64,000 nt of DNA, taken from the NCBI RefSeq assembly GCF_900148505.1, contig NZ_FRXO01000005.1:1-64000 (forward strand), in the 5' to 3' direction. Source of the DNA: Pseudoxanthobacter soli DSM 19599. Its GTDB lineage: Bacteria; Pseudomonadota; Alphaproteobacteria; Rhizobiales; Segnochrobactraceae. The position numbers and the translations under genes are program-made. Below the pieces are notes generated by a model. It was not told the DNA's origin, searched no databases, and was given only the letters and a program-made list of their open reading frames with translations. Shown in pieces: positions 1 to 9,978 of this stretch; position 1 is the stretch's first letter, and every line of letters starts with the position of its first letter.

Positions 1-1
1 C

Positions 2-3000
2 ACGCCCTCCACCGGCACCACGCTCACCCTGTCGGGCGTGATCTCCGGCTCCGGCGGCCTCACCAAGACCGGCGCCGGCACGCTCGTCCTCACCGCAACC
101 AACACCTATACCGGCGGCACCACGGTCTCGGCCGGCACGCTGCAGGTTTCCGGGAGCCTCGCCGGCACAGCGTCGGTTGGCTCAGGCGCGACGCTCGGCG
201 GCGCGGGTTCGATCACCGGCAGCGTGACGCTGGCCTCCGGCGCCACCCTCGCGCCCGGCGTCGCCGGTACGCCCGGCATCCTGTCCACCGGCAGCCTCAC
301 GGTGGGCTCCGGCGCCATCCTGGCCTTCGACCTCGCCCAGCCCGATGCGCCTTCCAGCACCCTCAACGACCGCATCTCCGTCACCGGCGACCTGACGCTC
401 GCGGGCGGGCTGGTGACCGTGAACGGCGGCGGCACCTTCCAGGCCGGCAGCTACCGCCTCATCGATTATACCGGCACGCTCAGCCTCACCGGGTCGGGCC
501 TGACCCTTTCGGGCGTGCCCTCTTCCCTGGCTTCGAGCGTGATCCAGACGGCGGTGGCGGGGCAGATCAACCTCATCGCCGTGGTGGACGGTGTCTCCAC
601 CCAATGGTGGAACGGCGCCGGCACGGCCGGCAGCGGCACCATCACCGGCGGCGACGGCAGTTGGACGACGACGGCGACCAACTGGTCCAACGTCAACGGG
701 ACGATCGCGTCGAGCTGGATCGCGGGCGGGCTCGCCATCTTCACCGGTACCGCCGGCACGGTCACGCTCGGCACGGCGGAGAGCGCCAGCGGCCTGCAGT
801 TCGCGGTGACGGATTACGTGCTGGACGGCACCGGAACGCTGTCTCTGGTGACGCAGGCTGGTGGCGGCGCGCCCTTCGTGCAGGTTGACAGCGGCACGGC
901 CACCCTCGGCGTGACCCTTGATGGCACGGCCGGCCTCACCAAGACCGGGGCGGGCACGCTCGTTCTCTCCGGGACGAACACCTATACCGGCGGCACGACC
1001 GTTTCGGCCGGCACGCTGCAGGTCTCGGCCGATGCCAATCTGGGCGGCACCGGCGGGCTCACCCTCAATGGCGGCACGCTCTCCACCACCGCCACCTTCA
1101 GCTCCACGCGCACGGTGGCGCTCGCGAGCGCCAGCACGATCACGCCCTCCACCGGCACCACGCTCACCCTCTCCGGCGTCATCTCCGGTTCCGGCGGCCT
1201 CACCAAGACCGGCGCCGGCACGCTCGTGCTCTCCGGGACGAACACCTATAGCGGCGGCACCACCGTCTCGGCGGGCACGTTGCAGATCGGCGGCGGTGGC
1301 ACCTCGGGCAGCATCGCCGGGGACGTGGCGAACAACGGAGCGCTCGTCTTCAACCGCTCCGACGCGACCACCTTCGCGGGCGTCATCTCCGGCACCGGCG
1401 CGCTGACGCAGGCGGGCGCCGGCACGCTGACGCTGTCGGGCACCAACACCTATACTGGCGGCACGACCGTTTCGGCCGGCACGCTGCGGGTGTCTTCTGA
1501 CGCGAACCTCGGCGATGCCTCGGGTGGCCTGACGCTCTCCGGCGGCACGCTGGCGACGACGGCGGACATGGCGTCGGCCCGGGCGGTCGCGCTGTCCGCT
1601 GATGGGACGTTCAGCCCGGCGACGGGCATGAACCTGACGCTGTCTGGCGTCATCTCCGGCTCCGGCAGCCTCACCAAGACCGGCGCCGGCACGCTCGTTC
1701 TCTCCGGCACCAACACCTATAGCGGCGGCACCACGGTCTCGGCCGGCACCCTGCAGATCGGCAACGGTGGCACCTCGGGCAGCATCGCCGGGAACGTGGC
1801 GAACAACGGAGCGCTCGTCTTCAACCGCTCCGACGCGACCACCTTCGCGGGCGTCATCTCCGGCACGGGCGCGCTGACGCAGGCGGGCGCCGGCACGCTG
1901 ACGCTATCGGGTACCAACACCTATACCGGCGGCACCACGGTCTCGGCCGGCACGCTTCAGGTCTCCGCCGACGCCAATCTCGGCGGCACCGGCGGTCTGA
2001 CCCTCAGTGGCGGCACGCTCGCCACCACCGACACCTTCACCTCCGCCCGGACCGTGGCGCTCGCGAGCGCCAGCACGATCACGCCCTCCACCGGCACCAC
2101 GCTCACCCTGTCGGGCGTGATCTCCGGCTCCGGCGGCCTCACCAAGACCGGCGCTGGCACGCTCGTCCTCACCGGCACCAACACCTATACCGGCGGCACC
2201 ACGGTCTCGGCCGGCACGCTTCAGGTCTCGGCCGACGCCAATCTGGGCGGCACCGGCGGGCTCACCCTCAGTGGCGGCACGCTCGCCACCACCGCCACCT
2301 TCACCTCCGCCCGGACCGTCGCCCTTTCCGGCAGCAGCACCCTCTCCGCGGCCGATGCCACAACGCTCACCCTGTCGGGCGTGATCTCCGGCTCCGGCGG
2401 CCTCACCAAGACCGGCGCCGGCACGCTCGTCCTTTCGGGCACCAACACTTATACCGGCGGCACCACGGTCTCGGCCGGCACGCTGCAGATCGGCGCCGGC
2501 GGCACGTCGGGCTCGCTTGTGGGCGCGATCGCGAACACTGGAACGGTTGCGTTCAACCGCTCGGACGACGTCACGGCTGCCGGGGCGATCACCGGCTCGG
2601 GCGCCCTCGTGCAGCAGGGATCGGGCACGCTCACTTTGGCCGGCGCGAACAGCGCCGCCGCGGGCACGACCGTTGCTGCGGGCACGCTGGAAATCCTCGG
2701 GGGCGTGACGCTGGCGAGCAACATCCTCGTCCAGTCCGGCGGGACGCTGCAGGGCGCCACCGACGGTGGGGCCGGCGGCGGCGTCACCGGAAGCGTGACC
2801 GTGCAGGACGGCGGCACGCTACGCGCCGCGCCGGGGCTCGCGGCGGGCGCCTATGGCCTGTCCATGACCAGCCTCACCCTCTCCAGCAGTTCGAACCTCG
2901 ATGTGGCGCTGGGCACGGCGGCAGGCAGCGGCGCGTTCTCCACCGGCACGCTGACGCTGGATGGTGTGCTGAACGTCACCAATGCCGGCACTATGGCGCT

Positions 3001-6000
3001 GGGCGTGTACCGGATCATCGACTACACGACCCTGACGGCCGACAACGGGCTCACGCTCGGCTCCACCCCGACGGGCTTTAGCTACGAGATCCAGCAGGCG
3101 CCGGGCGCGGTGAACCTCGCCGTCCTGAACAGCAACATGCTGTACTGGAACGGCACCACCACCACGCCGGACGGAACCCTGCATGGCGGCAGCGGAATCT
3201 GGACGGCCAACCCCTCCGATACCAACTGGCTCACCGCTCCGTTGAACCAGTCGGTGGCATGGAACGGCGGGTTTGCCGTGTTCGCCGGCACCGCCGGGGC
3301 CGTGGCCGTCTCGGGCCCGGTCTCCACGACCGGGCTCCAGTTCATGGTCGGCGGCTATTCCGTCTCGGACGGCACGATCACGCTGGCCGCCACCTCGGGA
3401 CAGACCCAGGTCCGTGTCGGCGACGGCACGCTGACGGGGGCCGCGTATACGGCCAGCATCGACTCCGTTCTGGAGGGCGCGACCGGCCTCGAAAAGACCG
3501 ACCTCGGCACGCTGGTCCTGACCGGCGGTAACACCTATACGGGCGGCACCACCGTCACGCAGGGCCGCCTCCAGATTGGCAACGGCGGAAGCACCGGCTC
3601 CGTTCTGGGCGATGTGACGGTCGCGACAGGTGCGACGTTGGCCTTCGACCGCAGCGATGCGGTGACGTTCGATGGCAGCATCTCCGGCGCCGGTGCGCTC
3701 ATCCAGGCGGGCACGGGCACGCTGACCCTCACCGGCACCAACAGCTTCACCGGCGGCACGACGATTTCGGCCGGGACGCTCCAGGTTGGCGACGGCGCCA
3801 CGTCCGGCACGCTCTCCGGCGCTGTGGTCAACGCTGGCGCGCTCATTTTCGACCGCTCGGATGCGGTGACCTTCGCTGGCGCCCTCTCGGGCACCGGCAG
3901 CCTCACCCAGGCGGGCGGCGGCACACTGACGCTTTCGGGCATCAACAGCTTCACCGGCACGACAACGGTGTCCAGCGGCACCCTGTCCCTCGTGGGCGGC
4001 TCATCGCTGGCGGACGGCGCCCGCCTCACGATCGATGCCGGCGCCACGCTGTCGCTGGGCGATGCCGACGAAACCGTGGGCTCCGTCGCTGGCGCCGGCA
4101 CCCTCGCCCTTGGCAGCCACGCCCTCACCGCAGGAGGCGACAACACCTCCTCGACGTTCTCCGGCGTCATCTCGGGCACCGGCAGCATCATCAAGGCGGG
4201 GACGGGCACGCTGACCCTCAGCGGCACCAACACCATCGCGGCGACCACCGTCTCCGCCGGCACCCTCGTCGCCGACGGCACCGGCGCCCTTGCAGACGCC
4301 GTCGCCGTCACGGTCGCGAGTGGCGCCGGCCTCACCCTGCAGATGGGCGCCACCAAGACCGTGGGCGCGCTCAGCGGCGGCGGCAGCGTCCGGATGAACG
4401 CCACGCAACTGGTGGTCGGCGCGGGTGGCGCCTCCTCCACCTTCTCCGGCGTGCTCTCCGGCACGGCCGGCTTCGGCAAGGTCGGCACGGGCGCCCTGAC
4501 GCTGAGCGGCGCCAACACCTTCACCGGCACGACCACCGTAGGCGGCGGTACGCTGGACCTCACCGGCAGCCTCGCGGGCAGTGTGACGGTGCAGGATCAG
4601 GCCACCCTCTCCGGCACCGGCACCGTGGCACAGACCGTTCTGGTCGGGGCGGGCGGCACGCTGGGCGGCACGCAGCCCACCGGCCTCACCATGGGCGGGC
4701 TCACCCTCGCTGCGGGCGCGAACACGGACGTCACCCTCGGTGCAACCACGGGCGGCGGCGTCTTCACCGTCAACAGCGATGTGGTGCTCGACGGCACGCT
4801 GAACGTGACGCAGGCGGCGGGCTTCGGCACCGGGCTCTACCGCATCATCACCTATGGCGGCGGCCTTACCGACAACGGCATGGAGGTGGCGGCGCTGACG
4901 GGCGGGTTGGTCGGCGGGGTCCAGACCTCCGTGAAGGGCCAGGTGAACCTGGTGGTGGAGAGCGCGGGCAGCACCCTTCAGTTCTGGAACGGCACGCAAA
5001 CCTCGCCGACCCAGTCGGTGCAGGGCGGCAGCGGCACATGGAGCGCGGCGGCCCAGACCAACTGGACCAATGCGTCCGGCACCATCACCGAGCGGTGGAA
5101 TGGCGGCTTCGCCATCTTCCAGGGCAATGCGGGAACGGTGACCGTGGACACAGGCGCCGGCCAGGTGGCCACCACCGGCATGCAGTTTGTGACCAGCGGC
5201 TATGAGGTGACCGGCGGAACCCTGACCCTCACCGGAACGGATCCGGCCGTGATCCGGGTGGGTGACGGCACCGAGGCGGGAGCGGCCACTGTCGCCACCG
5301 TCTCCAGCGTCCTCGCCGGCACATCCGGCCTGACGAAGAGCGACCTCGGCACGTTGGTTATGACGGCGGACAATATCTATACGGGTGGCACCACCATCTC
5401 GGGCGGCACGCTGCAACTCGGCAATGGCGGAACGACCGGCTCGCTTCTGGGCGACATCGCGAACACGGGAGCCCTGGTGTTCGACCGCGCGGACACGACG
5501 AGCTTCGACGGCGTCATCTCGGGCAGCGGCAGCGTCTCGCAGATCGGCAGCGGCACCCTGACGCTTACCGGCACCAACACTTATAGCGGCGGCACCACGG
5601 TGAGTGCGGGAACCCTTCGGGTGCTCACCGCGGGAGCCCTCGGCACGGGCGCGGTCACACTCGCCCGCGGCGCGACGCTCCGGGCCGGCGACACCTTCAC
5701 CCTCGGCAACGACATCGCGCTGACCAATCTGGTGTCAGCACCCGGCAATGCGGCCATAGAGGTGGACGCCGCAAAGACCCTCACGCTTTCCGGCTCGATC
5801 TCCGGCGACGGCGCGCTGGACAAGACCGGTGCGGGCACGCTGGTCCTCACCGGGACCAACACCTATACCGGCGGCACCACCATCGTCGACGGCACCCTCC
5901 AGATCGGCGACGGCGGCGTCACCGGAACCCTCACCGGCGCCATCGTCAATAACGGGTCCCTCGTCTTCAACCGCTCCGACGCCTACAGCTTCACGGGCAC

Positions 6001-7669
6001 GATCACGGGCACGGGCACCATCACCTTCACGGGCGGCGGCACAGTGCGGCTCTCGTCGGACACCACCGCGCCCATCACCGTCGACGACACGGTGGTCAGC
6101 CTGGACCAGGGCTCGTCCTCGGCATCGACCTTCACGATCAATGCCGGCGGCGTGCTGAAGGGCACGGCGGCGATCGGCGGGCTCGTGCTCAATTCGGGCG
6201 GCAAGGTCGCCCCCGGCTACTCGCCGGGCACGCTGACGGTGAACGGCACGGTGACCTTCAATTCCGGCGCCATCTATGCCGTGGACGTGACGCCCGCCGG
6301 CGGCCATGACCTCATCGTCGCCACCGGCAATGTCACGATTTCCTCCGGCGCCAGCGTCCAGGTCAATGCTGTGCCCGGCGTCTATGCCGCCAAAAGTCAG
6401 GTGACCATCCTGACCACATCCGGAACGGTGACCGGCAGCTTCGGCTCCGTCACCTCGGATTATGCCTTCCTCGAGCCGTTGCTCAGCTATGACGCGCAGA
6501 ACATCTATCTGACCCTCATCTCGAACGGGAGGGATCTGATCCAGTATGCGCAGACCCCGAACCAGGCGAATGTCGCCGTGGCGGCGCAGGCGCTGGGAGA
6601 CCAGAGCCCGGTCCTTGAGGCCATCCACATGCTGCCGCAAAGCGCGGTAGCCCCGGCCTTCAACCAGCTGTCGGGCGAGGTCTACCCCTCCACGAGCACG
6701 GTCATCCAGCAGGAAAGCGTCTATCTGCGGGACGTGGTGGGCGCGCGCCTGCGCCAGTCGATGATGGGGGCCGGCGCCGATGCGATGTCCCGTGCGGCCG
6801 ACGCGGCGGGGCCGGCAACCGCGGCCCTCAGCCGGGATCTGACCCCCACCTTGTGGGCGCAGGGCTATGGCGCCTGGGGCAATGCTTTCGGCAATGGCAA
6901 TGCGGCCACCATCTCATCCTCCATGGGCGGCTTCTTCCTCGGCCTCGACTCGGCCATCGGCGAGACCGTCCGCGCCGGCATCATGGCGGGCTTCAGCCAG
7001 ACCCAGTTCGAGGCGGATGCCCGCGGCTCCTCGGGCTCCATGGACAATTACGACGTGGGCGTCTATCTCGGCGGCCAGTTCGGCGGGCTGGGGCTGCGCG
7101 GCGGCGTCTCCTATAGCTGGCACGACATCGATGTGCAGCGGAGCATCGTCTTCCCCGGGTTCGCCGGCTCGGAGAGCGGTGGCTATGGGGTCGGCACCAC
7201 CCAGCTCTTCGGCGAGGCGGCCTACCGCATGGCCTTCGGCGCCTACGATCTGGAGCCGTTCGCCGGCCTTGCCTATGTGAATGTCTCCGGCGGCTCCACC
7301 ACGGAAACCGGCACCGGCGGCGCCGGCCTCGGGGTGGACGTTCAGGGCATGAGCACGCTCTACACCTCCCTCGGCGCCCGCGCTGCCACCACCTTCATGC
7401 TGGGCGGCCGTGCCCTCACGCCCAGCGTGACGCTCGGCTGGCAGCACGCCTTCGGCGACACCACGCCCACGGCGGACATGCGGTTCCTCGCAGGTTCGAC
7501 ACCCTTCCAGACGCAGGGTGTGCCGATTGCAGAAGACACGCTGCTGGTGGGGGCGGGGCTGTCCTATGCCCTCTCCGACCTCGCCAGCATCCAGGTGAAC
7601 TATTCCGGCCAGATCGCCAGGCAGGCGAGCGAGAACGTCTTCTCGGCGCACTTCTCCCTGAGGTTCTGA
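2..7669 (+). CDS. Giant autotransporter adhesin, 3' part (partial at left edge)
   Basis: The frame is open to the window edge, so the true start lies upstream; about 2555 residues are visible. The passenger is built from at least 17 passenger-associated strand repeats with the core GTNTYTGGTTVSAGTLQ, typical of a long beta-helix. It also holds three larger modules centred on WNG...GGSG-W motifs (near 600, 3145 and 4985 bp). From about 6840 the sequence changes to a roughly 275-residue autotransporter beta-barrel (starting near LWAQGYGAWGN) ending in the outer-membrane signature FSLRF with terminal Phe. Family knowledge predicts a type Va secreted surface protein, probably an adhesin or biofilm factor. 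The N-terminal signal peptide is not in the window. No partner secretion gene is needed or seen. Confidence 0.93.
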   Translation, partial: TPSTGTTLTLSGVISGSGGLTKTGAGTLVLTATNTYTGGTTVSAGTLQVSGSLAGTASVGSGATLGGAGSITGSVTLASGATLAPGVAGTPGILSTGSLTVGSGAILAFDLAQPDAPSSTLNDRISVTGDLTLAGGLVTVNGGGTFQAGSYRLIDYTGTLSLTGSGLTLSGVPSSLASSVIQTAVAGQINLIAVVDGVSTQWWNGAGTAGSGTITGGDGSWTTTATNWSNVNGTIASSWIAGGLAIFTGTAGTVTLGTAESASGLQFAVTDYVLDGTGTLSLVTQAGGGAPFVQVDSGTATLGVTLDGTAGLTKTGAGTLVLSGTNTYTGGTTVSAGTLQVSADANLGGTGGLTLNGGTLSTTATFSSTRTVALASASTITPSTGTTLTLSGVISGSGGLTKTGAGTLVLSGTNTYSGGTTVSAGTLQIGGGGTSGSIAGDVANNGALVFNRSDATTFAGVISGTGALTQAGAGTLTLSGTNTYTGGTTVSAGTLRVSSDANLGDASGGLTLSGGTLATTADMASARAVALSADGTFSPATGMNLTLSGVISGSGSLTKTGAGTLVLSGTNTYSGGTTVSAGTLQIGNGGTSGSIAGNVANNGALVFNRSDATTFAGVISGTGALTQAGAGTLTLSGTNTYTGGTTVSAGTLQVSADANLGGTGGLTLSGGTLATTDTFTSARTVALASASTITPSTGTTLTLSGVISGSGGLTKTGAGTLVLTGTNTYTGGTTVSAGTLQVSADANLGGTGGLTLSGGTLATTATFTSARTVALSGSSTLSAADATTLTLSGVISGSGGLTKTGAGTLVLSGTNTYTGGTTVSAGTLQIGAGGTSGSLVGAIANTGTVAFNRSDDVTAAGAITGSGALVQQGSGTLTLAGANSAAAGTTVAAGTLEILGGVTLASNILVQSGGTLQGATDGGAGGGVTGSVTVQDGGTLRAAPGLAAGAYGLSMTSLTLSSSSNLDVALGTAAGSGAFSTGTLTLDGVLNVTNAGTMALGVYRIIDYTTLTADNGLTLGSTPTGFSYEIQQAPGAVNLAVLNSNMLYWNGTTTTPDGTLHGGSGIWTANPSDTNWLTAPLNQSVAWNGGFAVFAGTAGAVAVSGPVSTTGLQFMVGGYSVSDGTITLAATSGQTQVRVGDGTLTGAAYTASIDSVLEGATGLEKTDLGTLVLTGGNTYTGGTTVTQGRLQIGNGGSTGSVLGDVTVATGATLAFDRSDAVTFDGSISGAGALIQAGTGTLTLTGTNSFTGGTTISAGTLQVGDGATSGTLSGAVVNAGALIFDRSDAVTFAGALSGTGSLTQAGGGTLTLSGINSFTGTTTVSSGTLSLVGGSSLADGARLTIDAGATLSLGDADETVGSVAGAGTLALGSHALTAGGDNTSSTFSGVISGTGSIIKAGTGTLTLSGTNTIAATTVSAGTLVADGTGALADAVAVTVASGAGLTLQMGATKTVGALSGGGSVRMNATQLVVGAGGASSTFSGVLSGTAGFGKVGTGALTLSGANTFTGTTTVGGGTLDLTGSLAGSVTVQDQATLSGTGTVAQTVLVGAGGTLGGTQPTGLTMGGLTLAAGANTDVTLGATTGGGVFTVNSDVVLDGTLNVTQAAGFGTGLYRIITYGGGLTDNGMEVAALTGGLVGGVQTSVKGQVNLVVESAGSTLQFWNGTQTSPTQSVQGGSGTWSAAAQTNWTNASGTITERWNGGFAIFQGNAGTVTVDTGAGQVATTGMQFVTSGYEVTGGTLTLTGTDPAVIRVGDGTEAGAATVATVSSVLAGTSGLTKSDLGTLVMTADNIYTGGTTISGGTLQLGNGGTTGSLLGDIANTGALVFDRADTTSFDGVISGSGSVSQIGSGTLTLTGTNTYSGGTTVSAGTLRVLTAGALGTGAVTLARGATLRAGDTFTLGNDIALTNLVSAPGNAAIEVDAAKTLTLSGSISGDGALDKTGAGTLVLTGTNTYTGGTTIVDGTLQIGDGGVTGTLTGAIVNNGSLVFNRSDAYSFTGTITGTGTITFTGGGTVRLSSDTTAPITVDDTVVSLDQGSSSASTFTINAGGVLKGTAAIGGLVLNSGGKVAPGYSPGTLTVNGTVTFNSGAIYAVDVTPAGGHDLIVATGNVTISSGASVQVNAVPGVYAAKSQVTILTTSGTVTGSFGSVTSDYAFLEPLLSYDAQNIYLTLISNGRDLIQYAQTPNQANVAVAAQALGDQSPVLEAIHMLPQSAVAPAFNQLSGEVYPSTSTVIQQESVYLRDVVGARLRQSMMGAGADAMSRAADAAGPATAALSRDLTPTLWAQGYGAWGNAFGNGNAATISSSMGGFFLGLDSAIGETVRAGIMAGFSQTQFEADARGSSGSMDNYDVGVYLGGQFGGLGLRGGVSYSWHDIDVQRSIVFPGFAGSESGGYGVGTTQLFGEAAYRMAFGAYDLEPFAGLAYVNVSGGSTTETGTGGAGLGVDVQGMSTLYTSLGARAATTFMLGGRALTPSVTLGWQHAFGDTTPTADMRFLAGSTPFQTQGVPIAEDTLLVGAGLSYALSDLASIQVNYSGQIARQASENVFSAHFSLRF
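38..5930 (+). repeat. Passenger-associated strand repeat array within the autotransporter
   Basis: Seventeen copies of a unit of about 32 codons (G-L-T-K-T-G-A-G-T-L-V-L, then the TNTYTGGTT core) occur at irregular spacing. Several are nearly identical at DNA level. The roughly 200 bp from about 1250 recur 471 bp later with only a handful of differences, and the first 140 bp of the window recur near 2088. The repeat offset I measured (471 bp) is a whole number of codons, so recombination between such copies would change length without breaking the frame. Confidence 0.9.
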
Positions 7670-7900
7670 CCGCACGCAGCCCGTCCGCCGTGAGCTAAAG
7701 CCCACCGGCACTGCCGCGCCGCGTTCCGTGCCCCCGTGCAGTGCCATGCTCGTGCGCTGGCGTAGGGGCACGGCCGGTGCCCGGCGAGACCACCGCCGCC
7801 TATCGGGACTGGCTCGCGCGTCGCGTCAGTCCGGCTGACCGGCCCCGCGCCTGCGAAAGGCTCCAGAAGCTGCAAATCCAGGATCAGGGCCTCGTGGACG

Positions 7901-7945
7901 GGTTCTGGTGACGGAGTGTCGGTTCGAGTCCGACCGCCCGCACCA
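7901..7945 (+). other. tRNA-Leu 3'-half fragment (att-like remnant)
   Basis: Positions 7918-7934 form a perfect T-arm (GTCGG, loop TTCGAGT, CCGAC). It is followed by a 7-nt acceptor 3' strand CGCCCGC, discriminator A and encoded CCA. The preceding bases TTCTGGTGACG resemble the 3' anticodon stem and variable arm of a leucine tRNA. The partner acceptor strand GCGGGCG and a D-arm are not found upstream, so this is a fragment. Such 3' halves are typically left by integrative elements that recombine in tRNA genes; no integrase is present here. Confidence 0.5.
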
Positions 7946-8029
7946 TCGGCCGTGCGCCCGTATCGCCTCCCGCCGGTCCCCCGCCGCGCATGGCCTGACC
8001 CGTCCCGCCGTTCGTCCCCGCGTTCTTCC

Positions 8030-8093
8030 CCATACATCCCTTTCTCCATCGATCCATACATGCTACAGAGGTGTATGGCATTGGACCATACAT
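8030..8093 (+). promoter_or_regulatory. CCATACAT repeat array, candidate MocR operator
   Basis: CCATACAT occurs at 8030-8037 and 8054-8061, and CCATACATT begins at 8086. The last copy forms a perfect inverted repeat with TGTATGG at 8072-8078 (7-bp spacer). MocR-type regulators commonly bind direct plus inverted repeats in their own control region. The palindrome ends just before the ribosome binding site at 8095-8100, so binding would block the regulator's own transcription. Confidence 0.55.
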
Positions 8094-8104
8094 TGGGGAA
8101 AGAC

Positions 8105-9499
8105 ATGTGGCAGCCGTGGCTGGTGGAGAGCGCCCGCCTGAAATATCTCGGCCTCGTCGAGGCGCTGGAGGCCGATATCCGCACCGGCCGCGTCCTGCCG
8201 GGCGACCGGCTGCCGCCTCAGCGCGCCATCGCCGAGGCGCTCGACGTCGACCTGACGACGGTGACGCGCGCCTTCAACGAGGCGCGCCGCCGCGGGCTGG
8301 TGGAGGCGCAGGCCGGCCGCGGCACCTTCATTCGCGAGGATCGCGGCGGTGGCGAGGGCGCCGCGCCGCCGCGGCCGCTGGTCGATCTCGGCATGAACAT
8401 CCCGCCGCAGCCGCCGGAGGCCGATTTCCGCCGGCTCCTGTCCCAGGGCGTCGCCGGCGTGCTCGGCAGCCCGCGCGGCCTCCTCAGCCTGCACTATCAG
8501 GACAGCAGCGGCGCGGAGGCCGACCGAGCCGCTGCCGCGAACTGGCTGTCGTCCCGGCTGGGCCCGGTTTCGGCCGATCGCGTGGTGGTCGCCAGCGGGG
8601 CGCAGGGCGCGCTGTTCGCCATCTGCGCGCTCATGCTCGGCCGCGGCGATGCGGTCGCCGCCGGCGAGACCACCTATCCCGGCCTCAAGGCCGTCGCGGC
8701 GCAGCAGGGGCTGGCGCTGGTGCCGCTCGCCATGGACGAGTTCGGCCTCGTGCCCGCGGCGTTCGAGCGCGCCTGCCTCGAAGCGGCCGCATCCGGCCGG
8801 CCGCTGAAGCTGCTCTACCTGATCCCGAGCATCGACAACCCGACCACTGCCACCCTGCCGGAGGATCGCCGCCGCGCGCTGGCGGCGCTGGCGAGAACCC
8901 ACGGCGTCGCCATCGTCGAGGACGATCCCTATGCGCCGCTGCTGCCCAAGCGCGCGGCGGCCCTCGCCGAATTCGCCGGCGACATCGTCTGGCACGTCGC
9001 CACCTTGTCGAAATGCGCCACGCCGGCGCTCCGCGTCGCCTATGTCGTGGCGCCCGGCGCGGCACAGGCGTCCCGGCTCGCGGGGGTGCTGCGGTCGACC
9101 ACCCTGATGGCGCCGCCGCTGATGTCCGCGCTTGCCAGCCGCTGGATCGCTGACGGCACGCTCGACGGCCTCGCCACCGCGATCCGGGTGGAGAATGCCG
9201 GCCGGCAGGCCCTCGCCACGGCGATCCTCGGCGGCACGGCCTTCGCCGCCGATCCCAACGGCCATCATCTCTGGCTGCATCTGCCCGCCCACTGGCGCGC
9301 GGCGGATTTCGCCGGCCATGCCGATCGGGCCGGCGTTTCCATCGTGCCGGCCTCCGCCTTCTCCGTCGCGCCGCATCCGCCGGAAGCGGTGCGGATATCG
9401 CTCGGCGTCGCCCCGGATCGCGGCGCGCTGGAGGATGGGCTCTTGCAGCTCGCGAGCCTGATGGCGGAACCGCCGCTCGATGCACGGGCGGTCGTCTAA
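8105..9499 (+). CDS. MocR/PdxR-type transcriptional regulator with aminotransferase domain
   Basis: The protein has 464 residues. An N-terminal GntR-type winged helix (about 10-78, with the typical [11 protein letters not shown] and [15 protein letters not shown]) is fused to a fold-type I aminotransferase-like domain (about 95-455). The PLP-binding Lys is in [14 protein letters not shown] (K303), with Asp in [10 protein letters not shown]. It is expected to be a cytoplasmic regulator sensing PLP or an amino compound. I chose ATG 8105 because GGGGAA lies 4 bp upstream; ATG 8075 lies inside the palindromic operator. No metabolic target is divergent: only the tRNA fragment lies upstream, and cydAB lies downstream beyond a repeat. 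The stop codon is inside the left end of the REP-like element. Confidence 0.9.
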   Translation: MWQPWLVESARLKYLGLVEALEADIRTGRVLPGDRLPPQRAIAEALDVDLTTVTRAFNEARRRGLVEAQAGRGTFIREDRGGGEGAAPPRPLVDLGMNIPPQPPEADFRRLLSQGVAGVLGSPRGLLSLHYQDSSGAEADRAAAANWLSSRLGPVSADRVVVASGAQGALFAICALMLGRGDAVAAGETTYPGLKAVAAQQGLALVPLAMDEFGLVPAAFERACLEAAASGRPLKLLYLIPSIDNPTTATLPEDRRRALAALARTHGVAIVEDDPYAPLLPKRAAALAEFAGDIVWHVATLSKCATPALRVAYVVAPGAAQASRLAGVLRSTTLMAPPLMSALASRWIADGTLDGLATAIRVENAGRQALATAILGGTAFAADPNGHHLWLHLPAHWRAADFAGHADRAGVSIVPASAFSVAPHPPEAVRISLGVAPDRGALEDGLLQLASLMAEPPLDARAVV

Positions 9500-9590
9500 A
9501 GCGCTTTCCGAATCGGACGGGATCGTCCGATCGACAGGAAATCGCTCTTGATTCAAAGGCTTGGGCATATCCCGCTCAGGGCGCTTCGCG
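9496..9590 (+). repeat. REP-like intergenic element, copy A
   Basis: It shares AGCGCTTTCC, the segment GAAATCGCT, and TTGGGCATATCC with the copies at 13962 and 22431. Its hairpin is ATCGGACG / CGTCCGAT (9512-9519 with 9524-9531). That stem sequence differs from the other copies but keeps base pairing. The left end supplies the TAA stop of the preceding MocR gene. Confidence 0.75.
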
Positions 9591-9978
9591 CGCGACGGGA
9601 TGGGCTCCAGCCATCTCCCCGCCGCCCGCCCGCTCCGCCGGGCCGGGCTGCCGCGGGGGTGCTCCGCCGCGCGCCCGCAGCGCGGAAGCCGGAGCGCACA
9701 TGCGGGAACCGGCTTCCCGGCCGGCCGGGCGTCCATCGGGCGCCGGCCGCCGGGGGCCCTTCGAAGGACGAACCGATGTCTGCGTTGATCGAAACCGCGA
9801 CGGCCGGCCATTGGCCGGTGCCCCATTGGCCGGTGCCGCTCGCCCCGCAGCCGGCCGCCCGCGGTGGCACGGGCGTTCACGCGCCCGAAAGCCGGCGGCG
9901 GCCCGTTTTCACATCGCCGTTGCCCCCGCAACGCTTCGGCCCGGCCCGCGTTGCGGCCGGGGTACAGGAGGATGCGGC
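9500..9978. other. Intergenic region upstream of the bd oxidase operon
   Basis: This 479-bp GC-rich stretch begins with REP-like copy A and ends with a possible short leader ORF (9776-9991). I see no clear sigma-70 promoter. A ribosome binding site AGGAGG at 9966-9971 serves cydA. Confidence 0.6.

Larger units (their letters stand above)
7670..8104. other. Intergenic region between the autotransporter and the MocR gene
   Basis: There is no convincing complete gene in these 435 bp. The stretch holds a tRNA-Leu-like 3' fragment (7901-7945) and a cluster of CCATACAT repeats before the MocR gene. Translation of 7777-7912 on the plus strand gives a protein-like tail ending LVDGFW and a stop directly at the tRNA-like sequence. 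That could be the remnant of a lost gene, but I cannot name it. Confidence 0.6.

Noticed and set aside
38-5930. Regular repeats that could suggest a CRISPR array
   Set aside because: Units are in frame, encode the passenger strand-repeat motif, have no unique equal-length spacers, and no cas genes are near.
8063-9931. 622-codon open frame on the minus strand opposite the MocR gene
   Set aside because: It mirrors the codon structure of the MocR gene and reads through the REP-like repeat; no family resemblance.
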